A stretch of 10,666 nucleotides of DNA from an uncultured Clostridium sp. (GTDB lineage Bacteria; Bacillota; Clostridia; Lachnospirales; Lachnospiraceae): assembly GCA_905192625.1 (NCBI GenBank), contig CAJJLI010000032.1, positions 1-10,666 on the forward strand, written 5' to 3'. The notes under the pieces were generated by a model, which had not been told where the DNA came from, made no database searches, and worked only from the letters and a program-made list of their open reading frames with translations. The first letter of the stretch is position 1, and each line of letters starts with the position of its first letter. Both the position numbers and the translations under genes were made by a program. Below, piece after piece: positions 7,007 through 10,666 of this stretch.

Positions 7007-7131
7007 TAATTTATATTCTATTATATCGCCTATTACTCGTTGCTGTTGCCTCTTGAAATAACCACTTTTTAGCTAAAATTACTTTTGGACAACGAAACGC
7101 TTAACGCCTTATTATACGGGATTTCCCTCAT
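6992..7131 (-). pseudogene. Possible tiny gene or remnant
   Basis: On the minus strand an ATG at 7131, with AAAGGA 11 nt upstream, starts a 20-codon frame, MREIPYNKALSVSLSKSNFS, ending in TAA at 7069. The adjacent frame is open from there as LKSGYFKRQQQRVIGDIIEY and stops with TAG at 6992, inside the inverted repeat. The basic, protein-like character of both parts suggests one gene of about 46 codons broken by a single-base shift. I do not recognise it. The rest of 6811-7210 shows nothing I can support. Confidence 0.28.
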
Positions 7132-7210
7132 AATATAATTTTTCCTTTGTAGAGTGAATAAATAATTCAGGTTTACAGAAATAGTTTTTTCACTTTATAC
7201 TTTCTCAATT

Positions 7211-7678
7211 TTATTTTTTTTCAATCATAGATAGATAATCATTAAAACTCTGAATTGCATCTTTGTCACTTGGATTCATATAGATTGCGTTAAGCCCATT
7301 ATACAAATCCAACTGTTTTTTATTAAAATCATCAAAATTTACAAGAAACTGATTTCTCATATAATTTTGTAAGATATCCAGTATATTACTCATTTCTGAA
7401 TCTCTATACGAATATTGAGTTAAACTATACATCTGCCTTGCAGACTCAATACTACTTATCGTATTAGAATATAAATAAATTTTATCTGAGTCATTTCCCG
7501 TTGAATAATCAACGTTTAATCCACTTAAGATTTTATCCAAATCAGATAAATACTTTTTATTTGCACTATTTAATACGTCCTGCTTTTCATTATACACTTT
7601 TCCTAAAACTGTACACAAAATAATAATTATTAATGTTAATATAGAAAAAGTTAATTTATTAATTTTCTTAGGATTCAT
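7211..7678 (-). CDS. Small membrane-anchored extracellular protein
   Basis: This protein of about 155 aa has a basic N-terminus (NPKKINK), one hydrophobic segment (about residues 9-25, LTFSILTLIIIILCTVL) and then a hydrophilic domain rich in Asn, Asp, Ser and Tyr with predicted helical character. It is most likely a single-pass protein with its bulk outside the cell. Cys22 follows Ile-Leu rather than a small residue, so it does not make a good lipobox. I do not recognise the family. ATG 7678 is chosen over the TTG at 7681 because GGAG sits 6 nt before the ATG. Before the IS256 insertion it would have lain about 100 nt behind the WG-repeat lipoprotein gene on the same strand, so it was probably the last gene of that operon. 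The insertion may now separate it from its promoter. Confidence 0.7.
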   Translation of the reverse strand: MNPKKINKLTFSILTLIIIILCTVLGKVYNEKQDVLNSANKKYLSDLDKILSGLNVDYSTGNDSDKIYLYSNTISSIESARQMYSLTQYSYRDSEMSNILDILQNYMRNQFLVNFDDFNKKQLDLYNGLNAIYMNPSDKDAIQSFNDYLSMIEKK

Positions 7679-7788
7679 CAATTACTCCAACCTTTCATTC
7701 TCACTCTAATCTTAAAGGAAATGTTATTGCGCACTAAAAACATATCATCATTAATAAAAGATAATATAATTTGAAACAATCTAATACA

Positions 7789-7796
7789 TTTTCTAC
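7789..7796. repeat. IS256 target site duplication, left copy (TTTTCTAC)
   Basis: Eight bases next to the left terminal repeat match TTTTATAC at 9122-9129 at 7 of 8 positions. Eight bp is the usual duplication length of IS256-family elements. Confidence 0.7.
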
Positions 7797-7825
7797 GATA
7801 GTGTAAAATATTTTGTGTAAATAAA
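7797..7825 (+). repeat. IS256 left terminal inverted repeat
   Basis: GATAGTGTAA through TTTTGTGTAAATA matches the complement of the right end at 24 of 29 positions, with the inner TTTTGTGTAAATA block identical. Confidence 0.85.
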
Positions 7826-7831
7826 AATAGA

Positions 7832-7898
7832 GAAGTCCCATCTGACATGGTACAATGTTTAGCGACTAAGAAAAACATAACCAAGAAAGAAGGACTTC
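7832..7898 (+). promoter_or_regulatory. Transposase promoter with Shine-Dalgarno-masking repeat
   Basis: GAAGTCC (7832-7838) is exactly complementary to GGACTTC (7892-7898), which overlaps the transposase ribosome site GAAGGA (7889-7894). Between the arms is an extended -10 element, TGGTACAAT (7848-7856), placing the transcription start near 7863. Only transcripts entering from outside the element would contain the masking arm. Confidence 0.5.
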
Positions 7899-7901
7899 CC
7901 T

Positions 7902-9092
7902 ATGACTAATAATAACAAAAATCAAAAAGAAAATCTAGACTTAAACTCTTTTTTTGAAGAGTATATTCTTGGTCTATTAAAACAAACCATGGAAACCTTG
8001 ATGAAGGAAGAACTCACAAACGTTCTCCAGTACAGTAAATATAGCTACGAAGGACATGGTACTAGCAATTCACGCAACGGATACTATCCTCGTAATTATG
8101 ATACCAAATACTGTATGATTAAGAATCTTAAAATTCCTCGTGACCGTAATAATGCGTTTGAACAACAACTCAATCCACCATATGCAAGAAGAGATGATTG
8201 GCTAGAAACCATTATCATTCGCATGTATGCAAGTGGAGTATCAACCCGTGAAATTGCTAACATCATTGAAAAACTTTATGGAAACTCTTATAGCGCAGCT
8301 ACAGTGAGTAATGTCACTGATGTTACTCTTGAAGAAATTGAACAGAGGCATAAGTGTCCTCTTAAGAAGAGGTATAGTGTTATTTATATTGATGCTCTAC
8401 ACCTAAAACTTCGGAGGGATACCGTTTCAAGCGTCGCCGTTTACTTTATTTTAGGTGTCGATGAAGATGGATACTGTGAAGTATTAGACTTCTTCATAGG
8501 TGTAAATGAAAGTGCTTATGTTTGGGAAGATAATCTTCGCCTGATAAAACAACGTGGCGTAGAAAAAAGACTTCTCTTCGTCATGGATGGTTTAAACGGA
8601 CTTGACGATGCTGTTCATAGAGTATATCCAAAAGCGGATATTCAACGATGTATTGTCCATAAAGTTCGTAATGCAATTCGTAGTATTCGTAAGAAAGATA
8701 TCAGCGACTTTACAGCTGATTTAAAGGTTGTATATGAATCTCCCAATATAGAGCAGTGTAAGGCAGCTTTAGACGAATTTGCTGTTAAATGGAGTAAATC
8801 TTATAAACGAGTAGTGGAATCCTGGTTAAATGACGAGGACTTATTTACGTACTATAAATATCCTGTTTCTATGCGAAAATCCATCTATACAACGAATTGG
8901 ATCGAGCGCTTTAATAAAGAAGTACGTCATCTTGTAAAAACTAAGGATGCATTACCTACAGAAGAAGCATGTATTAAACTCGTTTATTATAAAGTGATTT
9001 CTTATAATGAATTATGGTCTACAAGAAAGCTAAGAGGCTTTGCTTGTTCATCAGATATACTTCAGGATATGTTTACCCAAAGATATTCATAA
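7902..9092 (+). CDS. IS256-family transposase
   Basis: This 396-aa DDE transposase (mutator type) carries out copy-out/paste-in movement of the element by acting on its terminal repeats. The N-terminal part (about 1-130) includes SRNGYYPRNY and the helix-turn-helix-like SGVSTREIANIIEKLYG. The catalytic residues are Asp164 (YIDALHLKLR), Asp229 (FVMDGLNGLDDAV) and Glu335 (TTNWIERFNKEVRHL), with the family's C/H signature QRCIVHKVRN at 248-257. Length and all key residues fit an active enzyme. The ATG at 7902 has GAAGGA 7 nt upstream. The stop is directly next to the right terminal repeat. The gene reads against the genes on both sides. Translation from outside transcripts is probably limited by the leader stem. 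Confidence 0.97.
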   Translation: MTNNNKNQKENLDLNSFFEEYILGLLKQTMETLMKEELTNVLQYSKYSYEGHGTSNSRNGYYPRNYDTKYCMIKNLKIPRDRNNAFEQQLNPPYARRDDWLETIIIRMYASGVSTREIANIIEKLYGNSYSAATVSNVTDVTLEEIEQRHKCPLKKRYSVIYIDALHLKLRRDTVSSVAVYFILGVDEDGYCEVLDFFIGVNESAYVWEDNLRLIKQRGVEKRLLFVMDGLNGLDDAVHRVYPKADIQRCIVHKVRNAIRSIRKKDISDFTADLKVVYESPNIEQCKAALDEFAVKWSKSYKRVVESWLNDEDLFTYYKYPVSMRKSIYTTNWIERFNKEVRHLVKTKDALPTEEACIKLVYYKVISYNELWSTRKLRGFACSSDILQDMFTQRYS

Positions 9093-9121
9093 TCTATTTA
9101 CACAAAATTATTGACGCTATC
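9093..9121 (-). repeat. IS256 right terminal inverted repeat
   Basis: Complement of the left end with five mismatches. It contains an outward-facing TTGACG (9111-9116), a good -35-like hexamer, and its tip supplies the TAG that ends the WG-repeat frame. Confidence 0.85.
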
Positions 9122-9129
9122 TTTTATAC
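9122..9129. repeat. IS256 target site duplication, right copy (TTTTATAC)
   Basis: Differs from the left copy (7789-7796) at one base and lies inside the 3' end of the WG-repeat frame. Confidence 0.7.
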
Positions 9130-9777
9130 TCCTGTGAATTATTCCTAAAATCTAAGACATAATAAATATCATCTAATGTCCTTATTATTGCTGTTCCATT
9201 TATTAACTCAGATATTGATTGAACATTATCTTTAATATATTTTATGTGATTTCCTTTTTTATCTATTAAGTAACAATTATATTTCTTATCTATTACTAGA
9301 GCATATCCATTTTCATAAGAACTAGCTGCAAAATATTTATATTCGGTTATCTTTTCACCATTTGAATCAATATAATAATAATCCATAGAATCGTCATATA
9401 CTGGACACAATTTGTCAGAAAACATTTTATCTGACATCACCAAGATTATTTTTTTTGTCTCTAAATTAATCATCCCAAATTGATCATTATCTACATAATA
9501 AATAATAGGTAATTTTTCATCTACAGTTATTTTATCAAAGATGTTATCAATAAGCTTATTTCCACTTTTATCTATAACAGTATATCCACCATCCACTTTA
9601 GCACTTGCTATCCCACTTTCATTAAATTGTATCGGGTCTTCAAACTTAAAATCAATAATAATATTAGTCTCTTTATCTATACAACCCCAATACCCGTTAT
9701 ACTTTGCCGATGCTAAGCCATTTGAGAACGACTTCATATCATCAAACTTAAATGGTATAACTACATTATTACTCTTA

Positions 9778-10287
9778 TCAATCCCCCCCCCATTTTTCAT
9801 TTTTCATAACCATACTTACCCCCTCTGAGTAAGCATATGCCATATCATAGTCATAAGATTTAATCTGTGGATTTGATATATCTGTAAATCCAAATTTATC
9901 TGTATCATTATTATGTAAACGTACTAGCCCTTCACTAATAATTGGTATATTTTTGTAACTAAAAGGTATTAATTCATTCCCAGCAAAATCAATGATGCCC
10001 CAGTTACCATCTTTCTTAACTGTAATTCCTTCATTTTGATTTATAGGTAAATAATCTTGATACTCTACTTCTATTATAATCTCTCCTTTTGAATTCATAA
10101 ATCCCCACAAGGAATTATATGTATCTTGAATAGGAATTAAGTCCTCTGAAAAAACTTCAAACCAAGCTACGAGCTGAGGTGAACTATACTTTTCAGATAT
10201 TTCTGTTAATTCGAAAGAAGGGGTTTTTCTGCAAGAGCACAATATTAATAACAACGCAAAGTACATAATAACATTTCTAATTTTCAT
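9778..10287 (-). CDS. WG-repeat lipoprotein, 5' portion (frame ends after G9 tract)
   Basis: This frame gives 169 aa from ATG 10287, with AGGAGG 5 nt upstream. The N-terminus is a lipoprotein signal: basic start, hydrophobic core (about 6-16) and lipobox L-C-S-C with Cys19 as the predicted lipidated residue, so the protein should sit on the outer face of the membrane. It is followed by WG repeats (LWGFMNSKGEIII, NWGIIDFAGNELI, KFGFTDISN, EKWGG). WG repeats are beta-rich binding modules common in Firmicutes and Bacteroidetes; the ligand is unknown here. The frame runs through nine G and stops at TGA two codons later. With eight G it would join the downstream frame and give one protein of about 389 aa with nine or ten repeats. 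The present sequence therefore encodes a truncated form. Confidence 0.8.
   Translation of the reverse strand: MKIRNVIMYFALLLILCSCRKTPSFELTEISEKYSSPQLVAWFEVFSEDLIPIQDTYNSLWGFMNSKGEIIIEVEYQDYLPINQNEGITVKKDGNWGIIDFAGNELIPFSYKNIPIISEGLVRLHNNDTDKFGFTDISNPQIKSYDYDMAYAYSEGVSMVMKNEKWGGD
9783..9791 (-). repeat. G9 homopolymer inside the WG-repeat gene
   Basis: Nine consecutive G on the coding strand encode the Trp-Gly-Gly of the fourth WG repeat. Nine gives a stop two codons later; eight restores the frame into the rest of the gene. Such tracts are known sites of slipped-strand length change, and of sequencing or assembly error. Confidence 0.9.
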
Positions 10288-10310
10288 CCAATCCTCCTAT
10301 TACTAAATTA

Positions 10311-10331
10311 GGGAGCACTATTAATGCCCCC
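10311..10331 (-). terminator. Hairpin between the secreted-protein and WG genes
   Basis: On the minus strand GGGGGCA pairs with TGCTCCC (one G-U pair) around a 7-nt loop, in the 50-nt gap between the two genes. Only TAATTT follows, so it would be a partial terminator, attenuator or processing site rather than a full stop. Confidence 0.4.
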
Positions 10332-10337
10332 TATAAA

Positions 10338-10666
10338 TTATCTTATATGTTGAACATGAGTATTATTTTTAGTCCAACTCTTACTTGGTGTAATTGATAA
10401 GGATGGTCCAGACACATCAATACTGATAGATACGTCAGCACTCATAGAAGTATAAGAAGTTAATCCATATCCATCAAAGATTGTCAAATTAGAGACGTTT
10501 GGCTCTGCATATACAGAGAGAACACTATAATTTGAGTATACACCGGAATATACGTTATAATCAAAAGCATATCCATCAGCATTTTTGCAAGATGGCTCAT
10601 AATAATCTGTGATATTATTTTCTGTTCCTGTAGATGAATATAATGTGTATTTATGATATGCAATAT
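10338..10666 (-). CDS. C-terminal part of a probable secreted protein (partial)
   Basis: Reading leftward from the window edge, one frame is open for 108 residues to a TAA at 10338-10340. The piece is rich in Ser, Thr, Tyr and Asn and alternates in a beta-strand pattern (for example FDYNVYSGVYSNYSVLSVYA and SADVSISIDVSGPSLSITPS), ending SWTKNNTHVQHIR. It contains one Cys and no membrane helix or cell-wall sorting signal. This composition suits an extracellular beta-sheet domain, and the next gene 50 nt downstream encodes a lipoprotein, so a surface or exported protein in the same operon is likely. The start lies outside the window, and I do not recognise the family. Confidence 0.65.
   Translation of the reverse strand, partial: IAYHKYTLYSSTGTENNITDYYEPSCKNADGYAFDYNVYSGVYSNYSVLSVYAEPNVSNLTIFDGYGLTSYTSMSADVSISIDVSGPSLSITPSKSWTKNNTHVQHIR

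Larger units (their letters stand above)
7797..9121 (+). mobile_element. IS256-family insertion sequence, apparently intact
   Basis: The element is 1325 bp, bounded by imperfect inverted repeats (7797-7825 and 9093-9121, 24 of 29 positions matching, outermost bases GATAG) and flanked by an 8-bp target duplication with one mismatch. It contains a single full-length transposase gene whose stop abuts the right repeat. It lies between the WG-repeat lipoprotein gene and the membrane-protein gene, both on the opposite strand, and its right end reads into the last codons of the former. Confidence 0.93.
9117..9800 (-). pseudogene. WG-repeat lipoprotein, 3' portion after the G-tract break
   Basis: This frame carries the C-terminal 220 or so residues of the WG-repeat protein, beginning in register at IDKSNNVVIPFKFDDM. 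It contains about six further repeats (YWGCIDKETN, GYTVIDKSGNKL, QFGMINLETKK, YYYIDSNGEKI, CYLIDKKGN, YYVLDFRN). The ATG at 9800 has no Shine-Dalgarno in front of it and lies inside the preceding coding region, so it is unlikely to be translated separately; it is the second half of the gene that starts at 10287. The stop TAG at 9117-9119 lies inside the IS256 right repeat. Before the insertion the protein would have ended within a few residues of the same place, so little was lost at the C-terminus. Confidence 0.8.

Noticed and set aside
7678..7884. 68-codon minus-strand frame across the IS256 left end
   Set aside because: It straddles the element boundary, covers the terminal repeat and the transposase leader, and has no ribosome site or protein-like pattern.
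9778..9800. Two separate WG genes, the second starting at ATG 9800
   Set aside because: No Shine-Dalgarno precedes 9800, the ATG lies within the first gene's coding sequence, and the WG repeat register continues exactly if one G is removed.
9541..9828. 95-codon + strand frame opposite the WG gene
   Set aside because: It is antisense to repeated WG coding sequence, and its Pro/Leu/Ser-rich translation is what the complement of such repeats produces.
1..10666. CRISPR array, tRNA, rRNA, toxin-antitoxin or other defence system
   Set aside because: I saw no regularly spaced repeats, no cloverleaf or rRNA signature and no recognisable defence proteins. The small genes are unassigned and give no positive evidence.

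Overview
The window comes from an AT-rich Gram-positive genome, most likely a Clostridia/Lachnospiraceae-type anaerobe. This is inferred from AT-rich codons, strong purine Shine-Dalgarno sites (AGGAGG, AAAGGAG), extended -10 promoters and the kinds of proteins present; species cannot be fixed from sequence alone. It is a patchwork of a few housekeeping-type genes, gene remnants and two insertion sequences, with no CRISPR array, tRNA, rRNA or phage structural genes. I see no complete defence or biosynthetic system.

Layout. Positions 1-947 (+): the tail of an upstream gene overlaps, by ATGA, a 306-aa protein that looks like an alpha/alpha-toroid (prenyltransferase/terpenoid-cyclase-like) protein. 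A possible coding remnant follows, then a strong hairpin terminator (1139-1177) facing genes from both sides. Positions 1194-4501 (-): topB (DNA topoisomerase III) with its own good promoter, then a two-gene unit of a stand-alone left-handed beta-helix protein related to the GlmU C-terminal domain and an 86-aa acidic protein. The GlmU-like leader has a hairpin between the Shine-Dalgarno and the only canonical start. Positions 4514-5136 hold the topB promoter, a broken small gene and otherwise featureless AT-rich DNA.

Positions 5142-6805 are a complete IS1380-family element (perfect 15-bp ends, ATTAA target duplication) whose transposase is broken by two frameshifts. Positions 6811-7210 hold a strong inverted repeat and a possible tiny or degraded ORF. 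Positions 7211-10666 read leftward: a secreted protein (partial), a WG-repeat lipoprotein split at a run of nine G, then a small membrane-anchored protein. An IS256-family element (7797-9121, intact transposase, near-perfect 8-bp target duplication) sits between the last two, and its end supplies the present stop codon of the WG gene.

The most interesting points are the G9 tract, which could be a phase-variable on/off switch or an inactivating error in a surface lipoprotein; the exact placement of IS256 on the last codons of that gene; and the fact that both unrelated insertion sequences carry an upstream arm able to pair with the transposase Shine-Dalgarno, with the presumed promoter placed so that only read-through transcripts contain that arm.
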